The notes under the pieces: model-generated
Databases searched by the model: none
Seen by the model: the letters and a program-made list of their open reading frames with translations, nothing else
What the model was told of the DNA's origin: nothing
Assembly: GCA_934169745.1 (NCBI GenBank)
Contig: CAKPOE010000008.1
Span: forward strand, 6,222 to 70,221
Reading direction: 5' to 3'
Source: an uncultured Clostridia bacterium
Lineage (GTDB): Bacteria; Bacillota; Clostridia; TANB77; UBA1234
DNA: 64,000 bases
Translations under genes and position numbers: made by a program
Shown here: positions 1 to 8,515 of the stretch, piece by piece
Position numbering within the stretch: the first letter of the stretch is position 1
Layout of the letters: the number at the start of each line of letters is the position of its first letter

Positions 1-1457
1 TCGCTTCCTATACCAGCTCCTATAGCCATTATAACTGGTGATAATTTATCATTATTATATATCTTATCAACTCTTGTTTTTTCAACGTTAAGCATTTTTC
101 CCCACATTGAAAGGATAGCTTGGAATTTTCTGTCTCTTCCTTGCTTAGCACTACCACCAGCAGAATCTCCCTCGACAAGGTATAATTCGCATCTTTCAGG
201 ATCTTTTTCACTACAATCTGCCAATTTACCAGGAAGAGAATTACTCTCTAATGCTGTTTTTCTTCTTGCTAAATCTCTTGCCTTTCTTGCTGCCTCTCTC
301 GCTCTTGCTGCACTAATGCATTTCTCTAATATAGCCTTTGCAACAGTAGGATTTTCTTCAAGATAATCCGCAAGTCTATCATTCATAATACCTGTAACAA
401 TACCCGTAACATTACTGTTGCCAAGCTTTGTTTTAGTTTGTCCCTCAAATTGAGGTTCACTTACTTTAACACTTACAACAGCAGTCATACCTTCTCTTAT
501 ATCATCACCAACAAGGTTTGCGTCTTTATCTTTCAATATGTTATATTTTCTTGCATAGTCATTAAAACATTTTGTAAGTGAACGTTTGAAGCCTTCTAAA
601 TGTGTACCACCTTCAGGCGTTGGTATATTGTTAACAAATGTAATTGTATTTTCAGAATATGAAGTTGTATATTGAATTGCGATTTCTACAGGTACTTCAT
701 CTCCACCTTCTATATATATTGGTTTCTTATTTATTACTTCCTTGTTTTTATTCAAAAATTCGACGAAAGAAATAAGTCCACCTTCGTAATGAAAATCATA
801 ATCAACTTCTGGGTCAGGACGTTCGTCTTTTACTGTTATTCTAAGTCCTTTATTTAAGAAAGCCATCTCTCTCATTCTTTGTACAAGAGTTTCCAAATCG
901 AAATCTAAAGTTTCAAAAATTGTGTCATCTGGTAAGAAAGTAACCTTTGTACCAGTCTTCTTTGTATCCCCAATTCTTTCTAACTTAGTCTTTGTTTTTC
1001 CTCTCTCATATCTTTGTTTGTATACGCCTTCTCCATTTGAAACTTCTACTTCAAGCCATGTAGATAAAGCATTAACAACAGACGCACCAACTCCGTGAAG
1101 TCCTCCAGATACTTTGTATCCTCCACCGCCAAATTTACCACCAGCGTGTAGAATTGTATAAACAACTTCAACTGTTGGAATTCCCATCTTATGGTGAATA
1201 CCTATAGGAATACCACGTCCATTATCAATTACTGTAACAGTATTATCTTTATGTAGTATAAGATTGATTTCTGTACAAAAACCAGCCAAAGCTTCATCAA
1301 CGCTATTATCTACTATTTCATATATTAAGTGATGAAGTCCTCTTTGTGAAACAGATCCAATGTACATACCAGGTCTTTTTCTAACAGCTTCTAACCCTTC
1401 AAGTACTTGAATACTATCTTCATTATATTCATTTGTTACCTTTACATCTTTTGACAT
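1..1457 (-). CDS. gyrB: DNA gyrase subunit B (3' end beyond the window)
   Basis: This is the ATPase subunit of DNA gyrase, which introduces negative supercoils together with GyrA. About 485 N-terminal codons are present; the C-terminus lies beyond base 1. The GHKL ATPase motif D-N-G-R-G-I-P is encoded near 1210-1230 and the TOPRIM motif E-G-D-S-A-G-G-S near 150-180, followed by a run ending in G-I-G-S at the window edge. The ATG at 1455-1457 has a strong AAAGGAGA ribosome binding site. It follows remB and recF on the same strand, as in Bacillus and Clostridia. Identification is secure; only the truncation is imposed by the window. Confidence 0.97.
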   Translation of the reverse strand, partial: MSKDVKVTNEYNEDSIQVLEGLEAVRKRPGMYIGSVSQRGLHHLIYEIVDNSVDEALAGFCTEINLILHKDNTVTVIDNGRGIPIGIHHKMGIPTVEVVYTILHAGGKFGGGGYKVSGGLHGVGASVVNALSTWLEVEVSNGEGVYKQRYERGKTKTKLERIGDTKKTGTKVTFLPDDTIFETLDFDLETLVQRMREMAFLNKGLRITVKDERPDPEVDYDFHYEGGLISFVEFLNKNKEVINKKPIYIEGGDEVPVEIAIQYTTSYSENTITFVNNIPTPEGGTHLEGFKRSLTKCFNDYARKYNILKDKDANLVGDDIREGMTAVVSVKVSEPQFEGQTKTKLGNSNVTGIVTGIMNDRLADYLEENPTVAKAILEKCISAARAREAARKARDLARRKTALESNSLPGKLADCSEKDPERCELYLVEGDSAGGSAKQGRDRKFQAILSMWGKMLNVEKTRVDKIYNNDKLSPVIMAIGAGIGS

Positions 1458-1527
1458 TTAATCTTCTCCTTTGTTTTGAAATCATTTACTGTGTATTCTT
1501 CAAAGCTATATATCTAAGAACATTTTG

Positions 1528-1749
1528 TTAAATATTTTTATTTAATCTTTTTGCCATTGTGCTTACTAATATATTAGATAAATAATTTCCTTTTTCAGCT
1601 ATTATTACTGTTTTCTTTTCATTTATATCATCATCGATTTTATCAAGAAACTCTTTATTTTCGCTAGAACTTTTTAAAGAATTTATATCAAATATTCCAA
1701 TAATATCTTTTGATTTTATTAAATTATTTTCACCTATATGTAAGAACAT
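1528..1749 (-). CDS. remB: RemB-like (DUF370) small regulator
   Basis: A 73-residue protein beginning M-F-L-H-I-G-E-N, characteristic of the DUF370 / RemB (YaaB) family of small DNA-associated regulators known in Bacillus to affect matrix genes. The start at 1749 was chosen over an upstream ATG because GGAG (from the end of recF) sits just before it. The recF stop codon and this ATG are separated by one base, so the two are translationally coupled. Position between recF and gyrB is the conserved one for this family. The function in this organism is inferred from family and synteny only. Confidence 0.85.
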   Translation of the reverse strand: MFLHIGENNLIKSKDIIGIFDINSLKSSSENKEFLDKIDDDINEKKTVIIAEKGNYLSNILVSTMAKRLNKNI

Positions 1750-1750
1750 T

Positions 1751-2833
1751 TCACTCTCCTTTGTACTTAACAATTCCTCTATCTATATTATATAATTTTA
1801 TGTTTTTTGTCAAACAATCATATTTCAAAATTAAATTAACGTCTGTACAAGTAATAAAAACTTGATAATTTTTAATATTCTCAAAAATAGAATTTATTCT
1901 ATCAACATCCAACTCTGACGTTATATCATCTAAAAGTAAAATTGGATTTTCTCCAATCTCATCTCTCACAATATTCATCTCAGACATTTTTAAAGAAAGT
2001 ACAGCTGTCTTGTGCTGACCTTGAGAACCGTACATATTAAGCGATTCATCATTTATAAACATTTCAAAATCGTCTCTATGCATTCCTTCAGAAGTGTAAC
2101 CTCTTAATAAATCTAAACTTAATTTATCATTTAACAATTTTTTAAATTGTTCTTTATTTTTAAAACTCGTTTTATATTTTATTTTTATTTTTTCTAAATC
2201 GTTTGTAAGTTTTGGATGAACAATTTCCAAATTTTTTTGCAACTTTTCCACATATTCTTGACGATATGTGAATATCTTTTCTGAAAATTCAGCTAATTGT
2301 TCATTCCATATATCTATGCTATCTACCTTTTTACTTTTTAACGCAGCATTTCTTTGTTCCAACACTCTGTTATATGAATTTAATTCGTGTAAATATTTTG
2401 GTCTCAATTGACTAATTAAAATATCTAAAAATTTTCTTCGCTGTGCTGGTCCTTGTTTTAAAATAATCATATCATCTGGAGAAAAAATAACTATATTTAT
2501 ATTTCCGACAAGCTCACTATTTTTGTTTAACTTAATGCCATTTAATTTAATACATTTTTTCTCAGTTTTATTTAGGTCTATTTCTATTTCATTTTCTCTA
2601 TTATTTTTTTCATATTTAACAACAACTTTAGAAGCATTATTTTCAAAACGAATTAATTCATTTTCTTTGTGCGTTCTAAAAGACCTTCCTAATGCACAAA
2701 AATACAAAGCTTCTAATATATTAGTTTTTCCTTGTGCGTTTTTTCCATAAAAAACATTTATATTTTCATTTAAATCAATCTGTTGTTTATCATAATTTCT
2801 AAAATTTTCAAGGTAAATATTCTTGATTAACAT
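1751..2833 (-). CDS. recF: DNA replication/repair protein RecF
   Basis: RecF is an SMC-like ATPase that helps load RecA at single-strand gaps. The 360-residue product has the usual length. Walker A G-K-N-A-Q-G-K-T-N lies near residues 30-38, the signature motif Y-G-S-Q-G-Q-H-K near 270, and Walker B L-L-L-D-D near 300. The ATG at 2833 follows a GGAGG site. The gene lies 28 bases after dnaN; the small S4-domain RNA-binding gene that normally separates dnaN and recF in Bacillus is missing here. Confidence 0.96.
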   Translation of the reverse strand: MLIKNIYLENFRNYDKQQIDLNENINVFYGKNAQGKTNILEALYFCALGRSFRTHKENELIRFENNASKVVVKYEKNNRENEIEIDLNKTEKKCIKLNGIKLNKNSELVGNINIVIFSPDDMIILKQGPAQRRKFLDILISQLRPKYLHELNSYNRVLEQRNAALKSKKVDSIDIWNEQLAEFSEKIFTYRQEYVEKLQKNLEIVHPKLTNDLEKIKIKYKTSFKNKEQFKKLLNDKLSLDLLRGYTSEGMHRDDFEMFINDESLNMYGSQGQHKTAVLSLKMSEMNIVRDEIGENPILLLDDITSELDVDRINSIFENIKNYQVFITCTDVNLILKYDCLTKNIKLYNIDRGIVKYKGE

Positions 2834-2861
2834 TATATCCTCCGCACCGTACCGTAAAAAA

Positions 2862-3980
2862 TTATTCTTTCAAACGAACTGGTGAAACCATATAAATAAA
2901 TTTATCATCAACAACTGGTTTAATTATACAAGGTGAAATATTACTTCCAAAATCCATATAAATTTCATCATCTTCTATATTTTTTAATGCATCTAATAAA
3001 TATTTATGATTAAAACCTATTTCTAATTCTTTACCTTCTGTCTCTATTAAAACTTCCTCTTTTGCATCTCCTATTTGTGAAGTACAAGAAACAATCAAAC
3101 TTCCTAAATTTATAAACAATTTGATTGGATATTTTTTCTCTTTCTCTCCTGCTGTTACAGAGAAAATAGAAGCTCTTTCTATAGCGTTTTGTAAATTTTC
3201 TTTCTTTACTTTTATTCTTGTTTCTTTATCTTTAGGAATAACATTATTATAATTTAAGAACTCTCCTTCTAATAATCTAGTAACAATTTTACAATTATCA
3301 AATTCAAATAAAGCTTGATTTTTAGAAATACCTATTCTTATCTCATTATCATCATCAGAAATATTTTTAATTACTTCACTCAAATATTTGCCAGGAATTA
3401 TTGCTGTAAAATCATCACTAGCATCAACAGCAAGTGTTTTTCTAAGAGCCAATCTAAAACCATCAACAGCAACAACAAATAGCTTTCCTTCTTTTATTTC
3501 AAATAAACATCCTGTAAATATAGGCCTGTTTTCATCTGTACTTACAGCAAACATTGTTTTTTTAACCATTTCTTTAAACATTTTTTGAGAAAGAGCTATT
3601 GCTTTTTCCACATTTATAGTTGGTAGTGTGGAAAAGTTATCTGGATTCATAGTTGAAAGTTTATAAACAGAACCTTCACATTCAATAACTAATAATTTGT
3701 TTTCGTTTACATATATAGTAAGTTCTGAATTTGGTAATTTTCTTATTATATCTACAAACATTCTACAATCAACAACTGTTTTTCCTTCTTCAGCAATATA
3801 ACAATCGTTAATAACATATTCCATACCTATATCTAAATCATTAGTTGTTAAAATTAATGTATTATTTTTTAAGTTAATTAATATTCCTTCTAGTATTGGA
3901 TCAGGAGTTCTTCCTACGGAAGTACGACTTACGTTGTTTAATCCTATTAATAATTTTTCTTTTTCACAAACAAATTTCAT
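2862..3980 (-). CDS. dnaN: DNA polymerase III beta sliding clamp
   Basis: The beta clamp encircles DNA and tethers the replicative polymerase. The 372-residue product starting M-K-F-V-C-E-K matches the usual length of about 370 and shows three repeated clamp subdomains, ending in the typical Y-M-V-S-P-V-R-L. An open frame extends 55 codons upstream to 4145, but that extension crosses the origin unwinding element; the ATG at 3980 has an AGAGGT site and matches the family N-terminus. It is downstream of dnaA on the same strand. Confidence 0.97.
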   Translation of the reverse strand: MKFVCEKEKLLIGLNNVSRTSVGRTPDPILEGILINLKNNTLILTTNDLDIGMEYVINDCYIAEEGKTVVDCRMFVDIIRKLPNSELTIYVNENKLLVIECEGSVYKLSTMNPDNFSTLPTINVEKAIALSQKMFKEMVKKTMFAVSTDENRPIFTGCLFEIKEGKLFVVAVDGFRLALRKTLAVDASDDFTAIIPGKYLSEVIKNISDDDNEIRIGISKNQALFEFDNCKIVTRLLEGEFLNYNNVIPKDKETRIKVKKENLQNAIERASIFSVTAGEKEKKYPIKLFINLGSLIVSCTSQIGDAKEEVLIETEGKELEIGFNHKYLLDALKNIEDDEIYMDFGSNISPCIIKPVVDDKFIYMVSPVRLKE

Positions 3981-4292
3981 TTTTTTAAACCTCTTTTCTT
4001 TTTTCTTAAATAAATATATTTTAGTCATAGTAGTAGTAGAGTATGTTAGTAATGTGGAAAAGCACCCCAAAGTATTGAACCCGTAGTGGAATTTTATGTT
4101 TATAACTTGTTGATACTTTACAACTTTTATTAACACCGTTTTCACAAAACTAACACAAATCGAGTTAATAACACTTTATTTACACTTTTTCAACACTAGT
4201 CTGTTAGTATCTAATGTAGCTCTTCCGTAAGAACACATAACGAATTTGACTACCAAAATTTTTTTATGTAACATGTTAGTTTTTGCAAGCGT
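3981..4292. other. dnaA-dnaN intergenic region: candidate origin unwinding element
   Basis: This 312-base AT-rich gap has no gene. Read in the dnaA direction it holds a DnaA-box-like TTTTCCACA (complement of 4053-4061) followed by four CTA triplets (TAG x4 on the plus strand, 4028-4039) and then an AT-rich tract. That is the order of the B. subtilis basal unwinding system (DnaA box, DnaA-trios, AT-rich DNA) in the same intergenic position. A second box-like TTATTAACA lies at 4127-4135. The site assignment is inference from motif order and position. Confidence 0.6.
4222..4235 (+). repeat. 14-base repeat CTTCCGTAAGAACA, copy 1
   Basis: The same 14 bases recur at 5974-5987 in the same orientation, so the two copies bracket dnaA. 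The following bases are also similar (CATAACG here, TAATCACG in copy 2). Shorter TTCCGTAA matches occur near 17885 and 63299. The role is unknown. Confidence 0.6.
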
Positions 4293-5600
4293 TTAATTCA
4301 AAATCATTTTTCTAATGTTATCCACAATTATTTTTGTATTAGGATCGACTTCCATTGTATCCTCTATCTTTTTTATTGCGTAAATGACAGTTGAATGATC
4401 TTTACCACCAAACTCTTTTCCTATTTCTTTAAGAGAAGCACCTGTAAGTTGCTTTGAAAGATACATAGCAATTTGTCTTGGAAAAGCAATATCGCTAGTT
4501 TTTCTTTGAATTTTAAAATCATTTTGATTTAGATTGTAATATTTTGCTACTATATTTTGAATATAATCAACTGTTATTACTTTTTCTTTTGATTGATGTA
4601 AATTAGAAATTTCTTTTTCAGCAAGTTCCATAGTAATTTCACCATTAGTAAGTGAAGACCAAGCAATCATTTTGTTAAGTATTCCCTCTAATTCACGAAT
4701 ATTAGATTCAACTTTAACAGCTATCATTGATAAAATTTCATCATCTATATATATTTTCTCATTTTGAGCTTTCTGTCTAAGAATTGCATACCTAGTTTCA
4801 TAATCTGGTTTTCCGATATCTGCAACAAGACCCCATTCAAATCTAGATTTAAGCCTCTCCTCCAATGGATTAATATCTTTAGGTGGCTTATCACTTGATA
4901 TAACAATTTGTTTTCCGTTTTCATAAAGTGCATTAAACGTGTGGAAAAACTCTTCCTGACATCTTTCCTTTCCTATGAAGAACTGAATATCATCTATTAA
5001 TAGAAGATCAATATTTCTATATTTATCTCTGAACTCTTCGTTTGTATTTTTTTGAATAGCATTTATAAGCTCATTTGTAAATTTTTCGGAAGTTATATAT
5101 AAAACTTTTGCATCTTTATTTTGAGACAATACAAAATTACCAATAGCGTGCATTAAGTGAGTTTTACCTAAACCTACTCCTCCATATAAAAATAATGGAT
5201 TATAGGCTTTTCCTAAACTTTCTGCTGCAGCTAAAGCCGCTGCATGTGCAAAACGGTTATTTTCACCAATGACAAAAGTTTCAAATGTATATTTTGGATT
5301 TAGTATACTATTAGTAGAAAAATTATTTTGACTTTTTGGTTTAGACAAATTTGTATCTTTTTCGTCCAAAACAACATTTAATTCCAAATCTTTATTTGTT
5401 ACTTGTCTAATACTTGCTTTTATTAAATCTGCATATCTAGAATAAATGGAATCTTTTTGAAATGGTGATGATGCTTTTACAGTAAAACTTTCATTATCCA
5501 TGCTAATTGGTATTAAAGGTTTTATCCAAGTCGCAAAACTTATTCCAGTCATCTCAGGCTCCAAAAGCTCTAGAACCCTAGTCCAACACTCCTCTAACAT
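4293..5600 (-). CDS. dnaA: Chromosomal replication initiator DnaA
   Basis: DnaA is the AAA+ ATPase that binds DnaA boxes and melts the origin. The 435-residue protein has an N-terminal DnaB-interaction domain (about 1-85), a short linker, the AAA+ core with Walker A G-G-V-G-L-G-K-T-H (about 140-148) and Walker B L-L-L-I-D-D, and a C-terminal DNA-binding domain with the family signature G-G-K-D-H-S-T-V-I-Y-A (about 395-405). The ATG at 5600 lies a few bases after AGGAGG. Box arrays flank the gene on both sides, so autoregulation by DnaA is likely. Confidence 0.98.
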   Translation of the reverse strand: MLEECWTRVLELLEPEMTGISFATWIKPLIPISMDNESFTVKASSPFQKDSIYSRYADLIKASIRQVTNKDLELNVVLDEKDTNLSKPKSQNNFSTNSILNPKYTFETFVIGENNRFAHAAALAAAESLGKAYNPLFLYGGVGLGKTHLMHAIGNFVLSQNKDAKVLYITSEKFTNELINAIQKNTNEEFRDKYRNIDLLLIDDIQFFIGKERCQEEFFHTFNALYENGKQIVISSDKPPKDINPLEERLKSRFEWGLVADIGKPDYETRYAILRQKAQNEKIYIDDEILSMIAVKVESNIRELEGILNKMIAWSSLTNGEITMELAEKEISNLHQSKEKVITVDYIQNIVAKYYNLNQNDFKIQRKTSDIAFPRQIAMYLSKQLTGASLKEIGKEFGGKDHSTVIYAIKKIEDTMEVDPNTKIIVDNIRKMILN

Positions 5601-5645
5601 TTTTTTGACAACCTCCTAACAATAATTTACAAAGTTACTAACATT

Positions 5646-5700
5646 TTATTAACAAATGTTGATAAAAATGTGGATAAATTTGTGAACAACCTGTGAAACC
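5646..5700 (+). promoter_or_regulatory. DnaA-box array with about 12-base period
   Basis: Boxes lie at 5657-5665 (TGTTGATAA), 5669-5677 (TGTGGATAA, exact consensus), 5681-5689 (TGTGAACAA) and 5692-5700 (TGTGAAACC). Their starts are spaced 12, 12 and 11 bases apart, all in one orientation. An opposite-strand relative, TTATTAACA, lies at 5646-5654. The regular spacing argues for a real DnaA-binding array rather than chance matches. Confidence 0.75.
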
Positions 5701-5973
5701 CCTAAAAAACCAACATTTTTTTACATTATTTTTCTTAACACTCAAAAGCGTTGATACAAGCACTGTTAATAAAATAAATCTATTTTCCCAACATTTTTTA
5801 TGCGAACAAAAATTTGCTGAGGTTATATAATTTTATGTAAAATTTACATAGTAAAATATTATGAATAATCGCCCTAGAACCCTATGTATTTCAATATGTC
5901 TAGAACTTACCAACATTATATCTATAAATGTGAATAAATGCAAGAAGAATAATCATTTTTTTACAATATGGAC

Positions 5974-5987
5974 CTTCCGTAAGAACA
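5974..5987 (+). repeat. 14-base repeat CTTCCGTAAGAACA, copy 2
   Basis: Direct repeat of 4222-4235 on the other side of dnaA, lying between the DnaA-box array and the rpmH promoter. No known protein site is recognised. Confidence 0.6.
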
Positions 5988-6077
5988 TAATCACGTAACA
6001 ATAGTAAACATAAAATTTGATACAAAATATATTAGTGATATATTTGTGGAGATGATGTAAAAAAATACGCCCAATAC

Positions 6078-6107
6078 TTGACAAATAACATAAAAACATT
6101 ATATAAT
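6078..6107 (+). promoter_or_regulatory. Sigma-A promoter of rpmH-rnpA operon
   Basis: TTGACA (6078-6083) and TATAAT (6102-6107) are both perfect consensus and separated by 18 bases. It directs transcription away from the origin into rpmH. Confidence 0.85.
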
Positions 6108-6150
6108 ACCCATGTTGCTTATAAAGAACGTAATATCGGGAGGTGTAATC

Positions 6151-6285
6151 ATGAAAAGAACATTTCAACCAAAAAATAGACAAGAAAAAAGAGAACATGG
6201 TTTTAGAAAAAGAATGAGCACAGCAAATGGAAGAAAAGTTATAAAAAGAAGAATGTTAAAAGGTAGAAAGAAGCTTTCTGCTTAA
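6151..6285 (+). CDS. rpmH: 50S ribosomal protein L34
   Basis: A 44-residue very basic protein starting M-K-R-T-F-Q-P-K-N-R and ending K-G-R-K-K-L-S-A, the classic L34 sequence and length. It is part of the large ribosomal subunit. The ATG at 6151 has GGGAGGTG upstream and the gene follows a consensus promoter. It is the first gene rightward of the origin, immediately before rnpA, as in almost all bacteria. Confidence 0.97.
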   Translation: MKRTFQPKNRQEKREHGFRKRMSTANGRKVIKRRMLKGRKKLSA

Positions 6286-6303
6286 TTTTGAATATTATAA
6301 CGT

Positions 6304-6327
6304 GGGCCGTATTAGGCCCTTTTTTTC
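6304..6327 (+). terminator. Hairpin and T-run between rpmH and rnpA
   Basis: GGGCC (6304-6308) and GGCCC (6315-6319) form a five-pair stem with a six-base loop, followed by eight T residues. It probably lets rpmH be made in excess over rnpA by partial termination. Confidence 0.65.
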
Positions 6328-6346
6328 TAAATGAGAGAGGTGCAAT

Positions 6347-6688
6347 ATGAAAAAAACATTAGCACTAAAGGAAACTAAAGACTTTCAAAGGATATTAAAA
6401 AAGGGAAGTTGGTATAGTGGAGATTATTTAAGTCTTTATGAGATTGCTAATGGTAAGGAATGTAATTTCCTTGGTATTGCTGTTGGAAAAAAAGGCTTAA
6501 ATAGTGTTAAGAGAAATAGAATAAAGAGATTAATAAGGGAAAGCTATAGAAATAGTGAGCAAAGCATAAAAGTAGGGTATAACATAGTTGTTCTTTGGAG
6601 AAGTAAAAATAGCTATGAAGAGGCTACGTATGCTAATATTGCTGAAGATTTAAAGATTTGTTTGAAGAGGGCAGGAATGCTTTTATGA
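6347..6688 (+). CDS. rnpA: Ribonuclease P protein component
   Basis: This is the protein subunit of RNase P, which assists the catalytic RNA in maturing tRNA 5' ends. The 113-residue basic protein has the signature K-R-N-R-I-K-R-L-I-R-E about two thirds of the way along (from K-G-L-N-S-V-K-R-N-R). The ATG at 6347 follows GAGAGGTG. Its stop overlaps the yidD start as ATGA, indicating translational coupling in the rpmH-rnpA-yidD-yidC-jag operon. Confidence 0.95.
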   Translation: MKKTLALKETKDFQRILKKGSWYSGDYLSLYEIANGKECNFLGIAVGKKGLNSVKRNRIKRLIRESYRNSEQSIKVGYNIVVLWRSKNSYEEATYANIAEDLKICLKRAGMLL

Positions 6689-6894
6689 AAAAAATTTTGA
6701 TTTTCTTTATTAGAATCTATCAGAATACGTTGTCACCATTTATAGGTAGAAATTGTAAATATATTCCAACTTGTTCGGAGTATACGATACAGGCTATTGA
6801 GAAATATGGTGCTTTAAAGGGTACTAAAATGGGAATTCATAGAATATGCCGTTGCAGACCTTTTGCAAAAGGTGGGTATGATCCCGTTGTATAA
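6685..6894 (+). CDS. yidD: Membrane protein insertion efficiency factor YidD
   Basis: A 69-residue protein with the family features: an amphipathic N-terminus (K-K-I-L-I-F-F-I-R), then C-K-Y-I-P-T-C-S-E-Y and C-R-P-F-A-K-G-G-Y-D-P-V near the end. YidD is thought to assist YidC-dependent membrane insertion. I use the ATG at 6685, which overlaps the rnpA stop, rather than an in-frame start 27 bases upstream, because the family begins at this methionine. Confidence 0.93.
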   Translation: MKKILIFFIRIYQNTLSPFIGRNCKYIPTCSEYTIQAIEKYGALKGTKMGIHRICRCRPFAKGGYDPVV

Positions 6895-6919
6895 AATTGA
6901 ATAAAAGGAGGAGAAGTCC

Positions 6920-7729
6920 TTGTTTGATTGGATAGCACAGTTATTTGGTTATTTACTTTATTACATTTATAATCTTGTGCATAATTACGGAGTTGCAATC
7001 TTATTATTTACAGTCATTACGAAATTGATTTTGCTGCCTTTTACTATAAAACAGCAAAAATCACTAGAACAGTCGAAAAAAATGCAACCATTGCTTCAGG
7101 ATTTGCAAAACAAATACAAAGATGACCAAGAAAGGATGGCACAAGAGTACCAAAAACTAGTTCGTGAAAACAAGTTTAATCCGTTTGGCGGTTGCTTACT
7201 TTCTTTGATACAAATTCCTATAATATTGGGAATGTTGTATGTTGTGGGAAAACCACTTACAAATATGGTTAAAATGCCACAGGAAGAGATTAAGCAAAAG
7301 GTTATAGAAATAATGCCAGAGAATTATGAGGGTGGCTATGAACAGTTTATAAAGCAAAATAGGTACATTGAGTTAAAAGTTATAAAGAAGGAAAATTTAT
7401 TAAATCTAAACTTTTTGGGTATAGATTTAGGCGATGTAGCATCAGAAAATAAAAAAGACTTTAAATTACTTATAATTCCTATATTATCAGCATTATTTAC
7501 ATGGTTATCTATATATGTAATAAACGGAAAACAGCCAAAAGTTGAGAAAAAGGAAAATGAAGATGAAATGCCAATGCCTGATATGAGAATGATGAATGTA
7601 ACTATGCCATTGCTTTCAGGATGGATAGCATATATTGTTCCTCAAGGTTTAGGATTGTACTGGTTCTTTAGTAGTTTATTACAAATAGTGATACAATTGT
7701 TAATAAAGAAGTTCATGAAGGAGGAATAA
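6920..7729 (+). CDS. yidC: Membrane protein insertase YidC/Oxa1
   Basis: YidC inserts and folds integral membrane proteins, alone or with SecYEG. The 269-residue product has an N-terminal hydrophobic segment, the conserved basic hairpin region Q-Q-K-S-L-E-Q-S-K-K-M-Q-P near residues 50-62, and further membrane segments around 90-110, 180-195, and two near the C-terminus. It starts at TTG 6920 with AAAGGAGGAG upstream; no ATG fits. No lipobox cysteine is visible at the N-terminus, unlike many Bacillus paralogues. Confidence 0.95.
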   Translation: MFDWIAQLFGYLLYYIYNLVHNYGVAILLFTVITKLILLPFTIKQQKSLEQSKKMQPLLQDLQNKYKDDQERMAQEYQKLVRENKFNPFGGCLLSLIQIPIILGMLYVVGKPLTNMVKMPQEEIKQKVIEIMPENYEGGYEQFIKQNRYIELKVIKKENLLNLNFLGIDLGDVASENKKDFKLLIIPILSALFTWLSIYVINGKQPKVEKKENEDEMPMPDMRMMNVTMPLLSGWIAYIVPQGLGLYWFFSSLLQIVIQLLIKKFMKEE

Positions 7730-7732
7730 ATA

Positions 7733-8419
7733 ATGAAAGAAGCAGAAGGAATAGGAAAAACATACGAAGAGGCCGTTTCAGACGGACTTAAGAAAATTGG
7801 CCTATCAAAGAAAGACGTTGATATAGAGCTTTTGAAAGAGCCAAAGAAAACATTTTTTAGCATATTAGATCCAAGACAAGTTAAGGTAAAAATTACAGAA
7901 AAAGAACATAAAGAAGAAGCAGTAAAAGAGCATGTTGAAAAAGTTTATGAGAAGCCAAGCGATGAAGATAAAAAAGGTGCTGAAGAAATCGTTGAAAGCT
8001 TTATAAAAGATTATCTAAACGCACTAGGAATCGATTTAAACGTAGATATAAAAGAAGATAATGATATTATTAAGGTAGAGCTTACAGGCGAAAAAGCAGG
8101 TCTTATAATCGGCTACAGAGGAGAAACTTTAGAAGCGCTTCAAGTTTTGGTTGCAAACATAGCAAATAAGAACAGAGAAACAAGAGTTAGAGTAATTGTT
8201 GATGCAGAAAACTATAGAAAGAAGAGAGAAAAAACACTTGAGGAACTTGCTCAAAAAGTGGCAAACACAGTTGTTTCTAAAAGAAAAAGCATAACACTTG
8301 AGCCAATGGTTGCATTTGAAAGAAAAGTAATTCATGAAACACTTCAAAATCATCCAAAAGTAAAAACTTTAAGCGTTGGAGAAGAGCCATACAGAAAAGT
8401 TGTTATATCATTAAAATAG
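7733..8419 (+). CDS. khpB: RNA-binding protein Jag/KhpB
   Basis: A 228-residue protein with the Jag N-terminal domain (about 1-50: A-E-G-I-G-K-T-Y-E-E-A), a charged linker, a KH domain with G-Y-R-G-E-T-L-E-A-L (about 125-135), and a C-terminal R3H domain (E-R-K-V-I-H-E-T-L). In Gram-positives KhpB binds RNA with KhpA and influences cell elongation and sporulation. It is three bases downstream of yidC and ends the operon at a strong terminator. Confidence 0.94.
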   Translation: MKEAEGIGKTYEEAVSDGLKKIGLSKKDVDIELLKEPKKTFFSILDPRQVKVKITEKEHKEEAVKEHVEKVYEKPSDEDKKGAEEIVESFIKDYLNALGIDLNVDIKEDNDIIKVELTGEKAGLIIGYRGETLEALQVLVANIANKNRETRVRVIVDAENYRKKREKTLEELAQKVANTVVSKRKSITLEPMVAFERKVIHETLQNHPKVKTLSVGEEPYRKVVISLK

Positions 8420-8420
8420 A

Positions 8421-8442
8421 AAGAGCCGAAAGGCTCTTTTTT
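8421..8442 (+). terminator. Intrinsic terminator after jag
   Basis: AAGAGCC / GGCTCTT stem with a GAAA tetraloop (8428-8431) running into a six-T tract. It closes the rpmH-jag operon. Confidence 0.9.
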
Positions 8443-8453
8443 GTATCTTTTTA

Positions 8454-8481
8454 TTGCGTAATTTACAAAATGTGATATAAT
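8454..8481 (+). promoter_or_regulatory. Promoter of mnmE operon
   Basis: TTGCGT (8454-8459), 16 bases, then a perfect TATAAT (8476-8481), placed between the jag terminator and mnmE. Confidence 0.6.
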
Positions 8482-8515
8482 TATGTAACGTAATATTGTT
8501 GAATTTTGAGGTGAA

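Larger units (their letters stand above)
5601..6077. other. dnaA-rpmH intergenic region: candidate oriC
   Basis: Transcription diverges here: dnaA-gyrB run left on the minus strand and rpmH onward runs right on the plus strand, as expected at a bidirectional origin. The DNA is AT-rich, with a DnaA-box cluster near the dnaA start (5646-5700), further box-like TGTTAATAA and GTTGATAC near 5750-5770, and copy 2 of a 14-base repeat at 5974. I see no coding sequence supported by a ribosome binding site. GC skew was not computed. Confidence 0.7.

Noticed and set aside
3981..4145. In-frame N-terminal extension of dnaN to 4145
   Set aside because: It would translate the origin element, lacks a ribosome binding site at its start, and exceeds the usual clamp length.
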